From an uncultured Alistipes sp. (GTDB lineage Bacteria; Bacteroidota; Bacteroidia; Bacteroidales; Rikenellaceae): a stretch of DNA of 64,000 nucleotides. Position 1 is the first letter of the stretch, and each line of letters opens with the position of its first letter. Below the pieces are notes generated by a model, which worked only from the letters and a program-made list of their open reading frames with translations, did not search any database and had not been told where the DNA came from. The stretch is from assembly GCA_949286165.1 (NCBI GenBank), contig CASDZK010000001.1, forward strand, positions 36,131-100,130, written 5' to 3'. Of the stretch, positions 1 to 7,786 are shown piece after piece. Both the position numbers and the translations under genes were made by a program.

Positions 1-2043
1 ACCGCATTTTCCCTGGCGGAACACCTTTATCTGCAAGGCATCGATTTCGACTTCATGGATTATGAATCGCTGCAACGAAGCGAAATAAAAGACCGTTGCC
101 TGCATGTGGCCGGAGAACGGTTCAAAGTATTGGTCATGCCCTCCATGAAAGCCATAAAACAAGCCTCTCTGGAAAAAATCGCCGCTTTCCGGGAAGCGGG
201 CGGAATCGTCATTTGCCTGGGAGACGTTCCCGAAGCCACCGACCGGAAAGGGAAAGGAGACCCGGAAGTCGCTTCCCTGATCGATCGTATCTTTTCCGGC
301 CCGGCCCTTCCCGGGCAGGGTATCCGGGCCAACGACAATCCGTCGGTCGCAACGCATATAAACAACGCTTTCCCCCGCGACTTCAAGATTTTATCGGCCC
401 CTGCCGTAACGCCTTACGTATATCACCGGCAGATCGGCCCGAGAGACCTATACGCCGTGTACAACGTGCCGCAAGGAACCGAATGCTTTTTCCGGAATAC
501 GGGCGGCGCAGAACTATGGGATCCCTGGACAGGCGAAACCCGTCCACTAGCCGTCGAACAGGTCTCCGATTCAGGAAGCGTTATCGTCATGCCGCTGACG
601 GAAAAGGAACTGCACCTCATCGTATTCAATCCCGACCGGCAACCGCTCACGACCTCCGACCGCACCGACGCGGTTCCGGAAAAGCGCATGACGCTGGACG
701 GACCGTGGACTTTCGAACTGAAACCGGTATTGGACAACCGGTTCGGGGATTTTCATTGGCCCGCTACCGACGAACTGATCGGGGCTGAAATCAGGCACTT
801 CGACTATACCGACGATCCGGACCGGGGCGAATGGAAAAAACAGACCGTCGGATACGGGACCAAATTCCGGATACTGGAAGGATTGCCCCGGCCTCTGGAT
901 GAAGCGCAGTTGCTCGCCGACCCAGAAAGTTTCGATTGGCAACCCTACGAATTTTCATGGCGTTGGGGCGTGGAAAACGACTACGGACATCAAGGATACC
1001 ACGGATTGAAAGCGGAGATGTACGACGATTTCATCCGCTTGGGCGACATACAGCAACAAGCCACTCAAAAGGTCAGAATCGCCAAACCGTCAGGCAACCA
1101 TTATTATCTATATACGCAACTGATTGCTCCGCGGGACGGCGACTATACCGTGCGGACCGGCACGCTGAAACCGGCAACTGCCTACATCAATGGAGAAAAA
1201 CTGACGGAAAGCCAACGAAACGTAACGCTGAAACGGGGAGCCAATCCGTTGTTGTTGCACTACGATACTGCCGGAACCACCTATTTCGTCGTTTCCGACC
1301 CTGAGAAAGAGGGCGAATACGAACCTGAAGCACTGGCCGAAAGGCCTGTATCGATGCGTTGGAACGGCGATTTGTCCCTGCTTCCTTTCGATGCAGGAAA
1401 TCCGGAAAACGGACAAAACGCCCATATCCGATTCCGCGCCGCTCCGGGCATTCAACAGCTGACGTTCCGGGCTTACGCCGAAGCCGCCGAAGTCAAGGCG
1501 AACGGCACGACCTGCCGCGTTACCGCCGCCGCATCGCGGACGGACGGTCTGACCGCCTTCGAAGCCGTTCTTCCGGAACCCTGTCCGGAAGGAGCCGCCA
1601 TCGACATAACATTGCGAAATCCCCTGCCCGGATACGCCGGAGGCGCTTTGATTCCCTACCCGATCGCGGAACATTGCGGACCGGGGCGAATGACCTGCGG
1701 AGACTGGAGCCAATGCGACGGACTGCTTTCTTATTCGGGAGGAGCCGTTTACAGCCAAGAATTCGAGTGGAACGAAAGGAAACCGGGAAAAGCCGTACTG
1801 GACTTAGGCGAAGTAGCTTCCGCCGCCGTGCTTTCCGTAAACGGAAAAGAAGCGGGAGTGCGGTTATCGCCGCCGTATTCCTTCGATATTACCCGGCACT
1901 TAAAACAAGGGACCAACCGCATAGCCGTCACGGTATACAACACCGCGGCAAACCATTACACGACGATCCCCACCGACTTCAGAGGCGATATTCGTTCAGG
2001 GTTAATCGGACCGGTCATTTTGAAAACAACAAACGACGAATAA
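1..2043 (+). CDS. GH106-like alpha-L-rhamnosidase, C-terminal part (5' end outside the window)
   Basis: The frame is open from base 1 and the first ATG (base 55) lies inside a conserved stretch, so the gene starts upstream of the window. The visible 680 residues hold a Rossmann-like region near the start (VLVMPSMKAI followed by EAGGIVICLG), a beta-rich middle part (GGAELWDPWTGE, LDGPWTF), and a C-terminal galactose-binding-like sandwich of the type seen in GH2 enzymes (LDLGEVASAAVLSVNGKEAG, ending GLIGPVIL). This layout fits family GH106, whose members are about 1,100 residues long and remove terminal alpha-L-rhamnose from pectic and other glycans, usually outside the cytoplasm. The catalytic region is probably mostly upstream and cannot be checked. 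The next gene, a GH78-like protein, starts 15 bases downstream and is probably co-transcribed. The family is assigned by eye; a related GH2-type enzyme is the alternative. Confidence 0.75.
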   Translation, partial: TAFSLAEHLYLQGIDFDFMDYESLQRSEIKDRCLHVAGERFKVLVMPSMKAIKQASLEKIAAFREAGGIVICLGDVPEATDRKGKGDPEVASLIDRIFSGPALPGQGIRANDNPSVATHINNAFPRDFKILSAPAVTPYVYHRQIGPRDLYAVYNVPQGTECFFRNTGGAELWDPWTGETRPLAVEQVSDSGSVIVMPLTEKELHLIVFNPDRQPLTTSDRTDAVPEKRMTLDGPWTFELKPVLDNRFGDFHWPATDELIGAEIRHFDYTDDPDRGEWKKQTVGYGTKFRILEGLPRPLDEAQLLADPESFDWQPYEFSWRWGVENDYGHQGYHGLKAEMYDDFIRLGDIQQQATQKVRIAKPSGNHYYLYTQLIAPRDGDYTVRTGTLKPATAYINGEKLTESQRNVTLKRGANPLLLHYDTAGTTYFVVSDPEKEGEYEPEALAERPVSMRWNGDLSLLPFDAGNPENGQNAHIRFRAAPGIQQLTFRAYAEAAEVKANGTTCRVTAAASRTDGLTAFEAVLPEPCPEGAAIDITLRNPLPGYAGGALIPYPIAEHCGPGRMTCGDWSQCDGLLSYSGGAVYSQEFEWNERKPGKAVLDLGEVASAAVLSVNGKEAGVRLSPPYSFDITRHLKQGTNRIAVTVYNTAANHYTTIPTDFRGDIRSGLIGPVILKTTNDE

Positions 2044-2058
2044 ACGCGATTTTACCGA

Positions 2059-3705
2059 ATGAAAACGATAAAATACATGATTCCGTTGCTCCTTTTCTTC
2101 GTTATGACGGGAAAAGGCGTAAACGCGCAGGCCCCGGACGCATACGAACCGTGGCGCGCGGCCTGGCTCCGGAAAGCGGAACAAGCCAAACCGACCCTCA
2201 TCTCGCGGATATGCAAGCCGACGGCAAAAGCGGAAGTAGTCAAAGACTCGGCCTCCTACCAGGGATGGAAAGTCGTAAAAACGGATTCTCCCGACCGGCT
2301 TTACCGGGTTTCCCTGAAAGAGACGAAATCCATGATCGCCGACTTCGGAGAACATATTACCGGAACATTCTCCTGCGTTTTCGACACTTTGGGGAACATA
2401 TCGGACGCGCCGGTACGCCTTCGCCTGACCTTTGCCGAAATGCCGGCGGAACTGGGGGAACCTTTCGATCCCTATTCCGGCGGACTCAGCCGGGCCTGGC
2501 TGCAAGACGAAATCGTAACCATTCCCTATCTGCCCTACACCCTGACCCTTCCGCGACGGGTTTCCTTCCGGTACCTGAAAATCGAACTGCTAGCTTCCTC
2601 CTCCTATTTCGACCTTTGCATCGCCGACATGCAAACGACGGCCGTCTCCTGCGTTTCAACGCCGGAAATCGAACCGGCCGCAGAAACGGACAGTCTGATC
2701 CGAAAAATCAACGACATCGGACTGGCCACCCTGAAAGAGTGCATGCAAACGGTATATGAAGACGGCCCCAAACGGGACCAACGGCTCTGGATAGGCGATC
2801 TGTATCTGGAATCTCTGGCCAACGCCTATTCGTTTCGGAACGACAGCCTTACGAAACGGTGCCTGTACCTGTTGGCGGGTCTGGCCCGGGAAGACGGCAC
2901 GCTCAATTCCAACATCGCAGAAATGCCTACGCCCCGGGCGCAAAATTCCGTAACGTTAGACTATTGTCTTCTGTATAACTGTGCCCTGCTCGAATATCTG
3001 AAAAACACCGGCGACCGGGAAACGGCAGCCGACCTGTGGCCCGTCGCTTTGAACCAAGTGCGGCTGGCCCGGCATTACCTCGACGATTCCGGGCTGTACG
3101 ATACCTCTGTACAGCCTCAGTTATGGCTGGTATTCGACTGGAAAGACAATTTCGACCGGCATGCCAGCATACAGGGATTGATGACCTTCGCATTCAGCGA
3201 GACCTGCCGATTGGCCCGGCTATTAGGCAAAGAAGCCGACGTAAAGGAACTTCCCGCGCTCATAAAAAAAATGAAAAAAGCCTCCCGCGACTTTTTCTAT
3301 GACCCGAAACAAGGGGTGTTCGTCAGCGGAAACAACCGGCAAATCTCCTACCTTTCCCAAGCGTGGATGACTTTGTCGGAAACGCTTCCTCTTCGGGAAT
3401 GCGCCCAAGCCCTGTCGAAAACCATCCGGAACCCTGAAGCCTGTTATCCGGGTTCCCCCTACGGTTATCATTACGTCATAGAAGCGTTGATCAAATGCGG
3501 GCTGCATGCGGAGGCCAAACAAATGCTGACCGGCTATTGGGGCGGCATGGTCGAAAAAGGCGCCGACACGTTTTGGGAAGTTTACGATCCCAACGACGAC
3601 CGCCGGTCCCCTTACAACAGCCATCTGGTAAACAGTTATTGCCACGCATGGAGTTGCACGCCCGTCTATTTCATCAACAAATATCCCGAAATCTTCCAAC
3701 GCTAA
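2059..3705 (+). CDS. GH78-like alpha-L-rhamnosidase, secreted
   Basis: 548 residues with a cleavable signal peptide (hydrophobic MIPLLLFFVM, cleavage near VNAQA). Residues about 60-200 form a beta domain, followed by an (alpha/alpha)6 barrel. The hallmark of GH78 is visible at residues 235-247 as DGPKRDQRLWIGD; in characterised enzymes the sixth position of this motif is the general acid Glu, here Asp240. The general base corresponds to Glu507 in GADTFWE. The enzyme should hydrolyse alpha-L-rhamnosides in the periplasm or at the cell surface. It is shorter than many GH78 proteins (700-1,000 residues) because accessory beta domains are missing. It follows the GH106-like gene by 15 bases, so the two probably act on the same rhamnose-containing glycan. 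The Asp variant may alter or reduce activity. Confidence 0.82.
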   Translation: MKTIKYMIPLLLFFVMTGKGVNAQAPDAYEPWRAAWLRKAEQAKPTLISRICKPTAKAEVVKDSASYQGWKVVKTDSPDRLYRVSLKETKSMIADFGEHITGTFSCVFDTLGNISDAPVRLRLTFAEMPAELGEPFDPYSGGLSRAWLQDEIVTIPYLPYTLTLPRRVSFRYLKIELLASSSYFDLCIADMQTTAVSCVSTPEIEPAAETDSLIRKINDIGLATLKECMQTVYEDGPKRDQRLWIGDLYLESLANAYSFRNDSLTKRCLYLLAGLAREDGTLNSNIAEMPTPRAQNSVTLDYCLLYNCALLEYLKNTGDRETAADLWPVALNQVRLARHYLDDSGLYDTSVQPQLWLVFDWKDNFDRHASIQGLMTFAFSETCRLARLLGKEADVKELPALIKKMKKASRDFFYDPKQGVFVSGNNRQISYLSQAWMTLSETLPLRECAQALSKTIRNPEACYPGSPYGYHYVIEALIKCGLHAEAKQMLTGYWGGMVEKGADTFWEVYDPNDDRRSPYNSHLVNSYCHAWSCTPVYFINKYPEIFQR

Positions 3706-3708
3706 AAG

Positions 3709-3735
3709 AAGAGGAGACTATTTAAGCCTCCTCTT
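3709..3735 (+). terminator. Putative terminator of the rhamnosidase operon
   Basis: Eight-base arms AAGAGGAG and CTCCTCTT enclose an 11-base loop, starting a few bases after the stop codon of the GH78-like gene and followed by TTTC. It is a modest hairpin. Confidence 0.5.
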
Positions 3736-3758
3736 TCATACTTTACCGACAGGCGACG

Positions 3759-3880
3759 GTTCAAAAAGTCTTTATCCGCTGCGTTACAGCTTTCCAAAGC
3801 TTCGGTCACGCACGTCAGCACGCTCCTCATCCTGGAAAAGCAAAACCTGGCGCCTGAAACCTTTTGGACTACTTTTTCCA
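3759..3880. repeat. Dispersed intergenic repeat, copy A
   Basis: About 120 bases that align with bases 50575-50697, sharing the blocks GTTCAAAAAG, GCTGCGTTAC, TTTCCAAAG, GGTCACG, CTCAT and GGAAAAGCAAA in the same order and spacing; identity by eye is roughly 70 percent. Both copies lie between convergent genes, 3' to both neighbours. This copy has lost most of the internal stem that copy B can form. It has no coding potential. The remainder of this 216-base gap holds nothing else recognisable. Confidence 0.75.
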
Positions 3881-3921
3881 AACTTTCAACCTGCCTTTTG
3901 AAAGTTCACTTTCGGACGGTT

Positions 3922-4296
3922 CTATTTCAACTTCGACAAAAAACGTTCCCGGTCCACCACGAACCGGTCGTGTTCCGCCCGGCCGATTTCTCCCCGGCTG
4001 TCGCAAGCCGTTATTTCAAAGGATATTCTACGTCCGTCCACTCCCGTCACGCAAGCTTCGGCATACACTTCGTCCCCGATAGCGGTAGCCCGCGTATGTC
4101 GGCAATTCACAAAAACGCCTACGCTGGATTCCGTCGCTTGCAGGTAAGGAGCGACCGCCTTCATGGCCGCCTGCTCCATCAAAGCGATCAGGGCCGGCGT
4201 GGCCAACACGGGCAAATCCCCCGATCCCATCCGTTCCGCACTCTGCTCCGCAGTCACTTTCAGAACGGCTCTATACGTAATTCCCGTTTTAATCAT
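3922..4296 (-). CDS. FlK-like hotdog-fold thioesterase
   Basis: 124 residues, a single hotdog domain. The stretch VLATPALIALMEQAAMKAV followed by NCRHTRATAIGDEV matches the conserved core of thioesterases related to fluoroacetyl-CoA thioesterase FlK and to uncharacterised bacterial acyl-CoA thioesterases. It is cytoplasmic, with no signal peptide. The ATG overlaps the last bases of the upstream flavodiiron gene by eight bases, so translation is probably coupled. The acyl-CoA substrate is unknown; most members in organisms that do not meet fluoroacetate probably act on ordinary short or aromatic acyl-CoAs. Confidence 0.8.
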   Translation of the reverse strand: MIKTGITYRAVLKVTAEQSAERMGSGDLPVLATPALIALMEQAAMKAVAPYLQATESSVGVFVNCRHTRATAIGDEVYAEACVTGVDGRRISFEITACDSRGEIGRAEHDRFVVDRERFLSKLK

Positions 4297-5488
4297 GATG
4301 TTTCAAACTTAACGCCATTTGCTCGGCTATCGCATCGCACGCTTTCAGTTTTTGCGCGTCGGGGACTCCCAGGATATCCGCCGGATCGGCCACCAACGTC
4401 CAACCGCAATTTTCGGCGAACCCTTTCAGGTTCCGGACGCCTCCGCCGTTCCAACTGTACGAACCGAACAATCCCAGCAACCTGTTTTTCACGCCGTAAT
4501 GCGACAATTCCGTCGTCAGATGTTCCATATTGGGATGCATATAGGTATTGTAAGCGCAACTGCCCAAAACGATTCCCCGGCAACGCCATACCTCGTTAAT
4601 CAGGTAGGAAACATGGGTTTTGGAAACGTCGTACACCCGGATATCCCGAATGCCCCGTTCCGCCAGTCCCCGCGCGATATAATCGGCGACTTGTTCGGTA
4701 TTTCCGTACATGGAAGCGTACATGACGGCAACGGCGTCTTCCGCTTCGTAACGGCTCCAACGGTCGTACAGTCCGATGACCCGTCCCGGATTTTCGCGCC
4801 AGACGGGACCGTGCAGCGGAGCTATGATCCGGATGTCCGCACCGGCCAACTTGGCGAAAGCCTTCTGCACCATATTGCTGTACTTTCCTACGATATTGGA
4901 ATAGTAACGACGCATTTCGCTTTCATAATACTTGTCGAAACAAATTTCATCGTCGAACAATCCGCCGTTCAACGTGCCGAACGACCCGAAAGCGTCTCCG
5001 GAAAACAAAATGCCGTCGGTCGTATCGTAGCTCATCATGGTTTCCGGCCAATGCACCCACGGCGTAAAGACGAATCGAATGACGTGATGTCCCAACGACA
5101 ACGTTTCCCCGTCCTTTACCTCCTGAAAATTTTCAAGCGTTCCCAAATAGCCTTCCAGTATCTTGGCCGTCTTGCCGTTACCGACCAATTTGACATCGGG
5201 ATAGCGACGCAACACGTCCCGGATTTCTCCGGAATGGTCGGGTTCCATATGGTTGATAACCAAATAATCCAACGCCCGTCCTTTCAATACGGATTCCACC
5301 CGGGAAACAAAATCGAAATCGCTGCCCGTCTCCACCGTGTCGAACAAAGCCGTTTTTTCATCGGCAATCACATAACTGTTATAAGCCACACCGTCAGGCA
5401 AGGGCCACAGATTTTCAAACAAGTGTTTCTTGCGGTCATTGACACTGATGCAAAAAACTTTTTCTCGGATCTGAATGTTATTGTACAT
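4289..5488 (-). CDS. FprA-family flavodiiron protein (A-type flavoprotein)
   Basis: 399 residues. The N-terminal half is a metallo-beta-lactamase-like domain with the diiron ligands H-x-E-x-D-H at residues 80-85 (HMEPDH), His146 (WVHWPE), Asp165 (FSGDAFG) and His226 (PLHGPVW). The C-terminal half is a flavodoxin domain beginning near residue 253 (AVMYASMYGNTE). Such proteins reduce O2 to water or NO to N2O in the cytoplasm using electrons from rubredoxin or a similar donor and protect anaerobes. A longer frame to 5512 would begin with TTG; the ATG at 5488 is preferred because it starts right at the conserved domain. It sits 64 bases after the FAH-family gene and overlaps the thioesterase gene. 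Confidence 0.93.
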   Translation of the reverse strand: MYNNIQIREKVFCISVNDRKKHLFENLWPLPDGVAYNSYVIADEKTALFDTVETGSDFDFVSRVESVLKGRALDYLVINHMEPDHSGEIRDVLRRYPDVKLVGNGKTAKILEGYLGTLENFQEVKDGETLSLGHHVIRFVFTPWVHWPETMMSYDTTDGILFSGDAFGSFGTLNGGLFDDEICFDKYYESEMRRYYSNIVGKYSNMVQKAFAKLAGADIRIIAPLHGPVWRENPGRVIGLYDRWSRYEAEDAVAVMYASMYGNTEQVADYIARGLAERGIRDIRVYDVSKTHVSYLINEVWRCRGIVLGSCAYNTYMHPNMEHLTTELSHYGVKNRLLGLFGSYSWNGGGVRNLKGFAENCGWTLVADPADILGVPDAQKLKACDAIAEQMALSLKHHD

Positions 5489-5552
5489 ATAATCGTTTTT
5501 AATAATTGACAATCAGCACATACGGACCTTCTTTACCCCCAAGTCCCTATTT

Positions 5553-6167
5553 TTACCGGATTTCGAAATCCAGCATTTTCCGGTCTTCCAGATACGCCTC
5601 CAAACGATCGCCCGGATGCACGGGTCCCACCCCGGGCGGAGTTCCCGTAAAAATCAAGTCCCCGATTCGCAACGTCATATATTGCGCAATATAAGCGATC
5701 AACGTATCCACATCGAAGATCATATCCGCCGTACATCCCGCCTGGCGGGTTTCTCCATTGACATCGAGCCTGAAATGAATTCGGTCGATACCGGGATAAT
5801 CGCTCAAAGGGAAAAACGTATTGGGCAAAGGAGCCGACTTGTCGAACGCCTTGGCCACCTCCCACGGCAATCCCCGGGCGACACACTCGCGTTGCACGTC
5901 CCGTGCCGTAAAATCGATTCCCACGGCAATTTCGTCATAACACCGCGACGCGAATTTCCGGTCGATCGCCTTCACGATACGGTTGATTCTGACCACCAGT
6001 TCGGCCTCATAATGCAAATCGTTGCTGAAATCGGGGATGTAAAACGGATCGTTGTTCCGCAACAACGCCGTATCGGGTTTACAGAAAAAAACGGGCGTTA
6101 CCGGCTCTTCATGCCCCAATTCGCGGACATGTTCGCGATAATTCATTCCCACACAAACAATTTTCAT
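5553..6167 (-). CDS. Fumarylacetoacetate hydrolase-family protein (acylpyruvase-like)
   Basis: 204 residues, the size of single-domain FAH proteins such as YcgM/FAHD1. Visible family features are the opening VCVGMNYREHVRELG, the metal-binding region LHYEAELVVRI, GIDFTARDVQ, and the C-terminal IFTGTPPGVGPV. Members bind Mg2+ or Mn2+ and cleave C-C bonds in acylpyruvates or decarboxylate oxaloacetate in the cytoplasm. The gene starts 12 bases after truA and is probably in the same transcript. The reaction cannot be chosen from sequence; oxaloacetate decarboxylation or acylpyruvate hydrolysis are both possible. Confidence 0.88.
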   Translation of the reverse strand: MKIVCVGMNYREHVRELGHEEPVTPVFFCKPDTALLRNNDPFYIPDFSNDLHYEAELVVRINRIVKAIDRKFASRCYDEIAVGIDFTARDVQRECVARGLPWEVAKAFDKSAPLPNTFFPLSDYPGIDRIHFRLDVNGETRQAGCTADMIFDVDTLIAYIAQYMTLRIGDLIFTGTPPGVGPVHPGDRLEAYLEDRKMLDFEIR

Positions 6168-6179
6168 ATTCGGTCTCGA

Positions 6180-6941
6180 TTACGGATGTTCCACATAAAT
6201 TTCCGGAGGATAGACCACATCGGTCAGATAAAGTCCTTCGGCCGGAGCCGAACTGCCTGCCGAACCGCGATTCCTCGCCTCGATAATCCCGGCGAAATCG
6301 GCCACCGACCGTTTCCCTCGCCCGACATCCAGCAAAGACCCCACGACGGCCCGTACCATATTGCGCAAGAAACGGTCGGCCCGAATGACAAAAACGAGCT
6401 GTTCCCCTTCCTCCCGCCATTCGGCGACCGTTACCCGACAAATATTCGTTTTATTGTCGGCATGCAGACGGGCGAAGCTGGTAAAGTCGGCGTTCCGCAA
6501 CAACAGAGCCGCGGCCTCGTTCATCCGCGTCACATCCAGCGGGTAGGAGAAAAAAGCGGCCAATCCCCGGCAAAAAGGATTTTTACGCCTCGAAACGTAA
6601 TAGGTGTATTCCCGTTCGACCGCATGAAAACGCGCGTGGGCGTCGGGAAGGACCTCCCGGACGGAAGAAACGGCGATATCGTAAGGCAACAGGCAGTTCA
6701 AATGATAAATGAAGTCAGGTGCAAGGACCTTGGGGCGGTCGGACGCGTCGAAATGCGCGACATAATAACGGGCATGCACGCCGGCATCGGTACGGCCCGC
6801 CCCCACCACCGGACATTCCTGCGACAACAGCACGGCCAGCGCCTTTTCCAACGTCTGCTGCACGGAAGGCGCGTCAGGCTGAACCTGCCATCCGCAGTAC
6901 CGGGTTCCGTTGTAAGCCAGCTCCAAAAAAAATCTTGCCAT
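6180..6941 (-). CDS. truA: tRNA pseudouridine(38-40) synthase TruA
   Basis: 253 residues. The catalytic motif GRTDAGVHA is at residues 49-57 with the nucleophile Asp52; the N-terminal LAYNGTRYCGWQ and the later RADRFLRNMVRAVVGSLLDVG are also typical. The enzyme isomerises uridines 38-40 of the tRNA anticodon arm. Length is normal. It heads a likely minus-strand operon (truA, FAH-family gene, flavodiiron gene, thioesterase gene), transcribed from a palindromic promoter shared with dapB. The start at 6941 gives a leader of only about 15 bases from the predicted transcript start. Confidence 0.96.
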   Translation of the reverse strand: MARFFLELAYNGTRYCGWQVQPDAPSVQQTLEKALAVLLSQECPVVGAGRTDAGVHARYYVAHFDASDRPKVLAPDFIYHLNCLLPYDIAVSSVREVLPDAHARFHAVEREYTYYVSRRKNPFCRGLAAFFSYPLDVTRMNEAAALLLRNADFTSFARLHADNKTNICRVTVAEWREEGEQLVFVIRADRFLRNMVRAVVGSLLDVGRGKRSVADFAGIIEARNRGSAGSSAPAEGLYLTDVVYPPEIYVEHP

Positions 6942-6997
6942 CGCTTCGCAGAATGATTACCTTTGCAAAGGTAAGAAAAAATAAAACAAGCAAAAAA
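6934..6997. promoter_or_regulatory. Divergent truA/dapB promoter with palindromic -7 box
   Basis: Bases 6957-6974 are a perfect 18-base palindrome, TTACCTTTGCAAAGGTAA. Read on either strand it contains TAccTTTG, an exact match to the Bacteroidetes -7 consensus TAnnTTTG. On the plus strand a CTTG lies at 6934-6937, about 20 bases upstream of TA; on the minus strand a TTTG (CAAA on plus, 6991-6994) lies about 17 bases upstream. The same palindrome can therefore serve dapB (start 6999) and truA (start 6941). Confidence 0.65.
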
Positions 6998-6998
6998 G

Positions 6999-7715
6999 AT
7001 GAAAGCAGCACTGATAGGGTACGGAAAAATGGGCCGGGAAATCGAAAAAATACTGTTGGAACGCGGTCATGCCGTTCCGGTAATCATCGACATAAACAAC
7101 CTGGAAGATTTCAACCGGGAAAATTTCTCAGGCATCGACGTCGCCATCGAATTTACCGCACCGAACACCGCATACGACAATATCGTGAAATGCCTGAACT
7201 TCGGGGTCCCCGTAGTTTGCGGGACGACCGCATGGCTGGATCGTTTTCAAGAAGTGACGGAATTGTGCAAGGCCCGGAACGGCGCCTTCTTTTACGCCTC
7301 CAATTACAGCATCGGCGTCAATATCTTTTTCGCCGTCAATAAATTTCTCGCCAAGCTGATGAACGGATACCCTTCCTACGACGTTACGGTGGAAGAGGTG
7401 CACCATACGCAGAAAAAGGACAGTCCCAGCGGAACGGCCGTAACCATCGCCGAAGACATTCTGGCGAACATCGACCGGAAAAACAAATGGACGAAAGAGA
7501 CCACGACCGATCCCGAAACGCTGGAAGTCATCGGCATCCGCCGCAGCATCGTGCCCGGAACGCATACGGTAACCTGGGAAAGCGAAGCGGACCGCATTAC
7601 CATAGAACATTTGGCGAAAGGACGTCAGGGATTCGCCTTAGGCGCCGTAGCCGCCGCCGAATTCCTTTGCGGAAAAACCGGCGTTTACTCCATGAACGAC
7701 CTGTTGAAACTGTAA
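6999..7715 (+). CDS. dapB: 4-hydroxy-tetrahydrodipicolinate reductase
   Basis: 238 residues. The N-terminal nucleotide-binding motif is IGYGKMGREI, CGTTAW follows near residue 74, and the family signature EEVHHTQKKDSPSGTA at about residues 132-147 contains the catalytic His and the substrate-binding Lys/SGT residues. The enzyme reduces 4-hydroxy-tetrahydrodipicolinate with NAD(P)H in the diaminopimelate/lysine pathway. It is somewhat shorter than the E. coli protein (273 residues), as is usual in Bacteroidetes. It is transcribed alone from the divergent promoter and ends at a strong terminator. Confidence 0.96.
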   Translation: MKAALIGYGKMGREIEKILLERGHAVPVIIDINNLEDFNRENFSGIDVAIEFTAPNTAYDNIVKCLNFGVPVVCGTTAWLDRFQEVTELCKARNGAFFYASNYSIGVNIFFAVNKFLAKLMNGYPSYDVTVEEVHHTQKKDSPSGTAVTIAEDILANIDRKNKWTKETTTDPETLEVIGIRRSIVPGTHTVTWESEADRITIEHLAKGRQGFALGAVAAAEFLCGKTGVYSMNDLLKL

Positions 7716-7736
7716 ACGAACCTTATTAATACAGAA

Positions 7737-7774
7737 CGAAGAGGCGCGGAATCCGCGGATTCCGCGCCTCTTCG
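7737..7774. terminator. Perfect 38-base palindrome, bidirectional terminator
   Basis: Arms CGAAGAGGCGCGGAATCCG and its exact complement meet with no spacer, giving a GC-rich hairpin between the convergent dapB and GH92 genes. It should stop transcripts from both sides. Confidence 0.75.
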
Positions 7775-7786
7775 CATGCATACGGA

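Noticed and set aside
5489..5512. TTG start of the flavodiiron gene
   Set aside because: An ATG eight codons later is at the conserved start of the domain.
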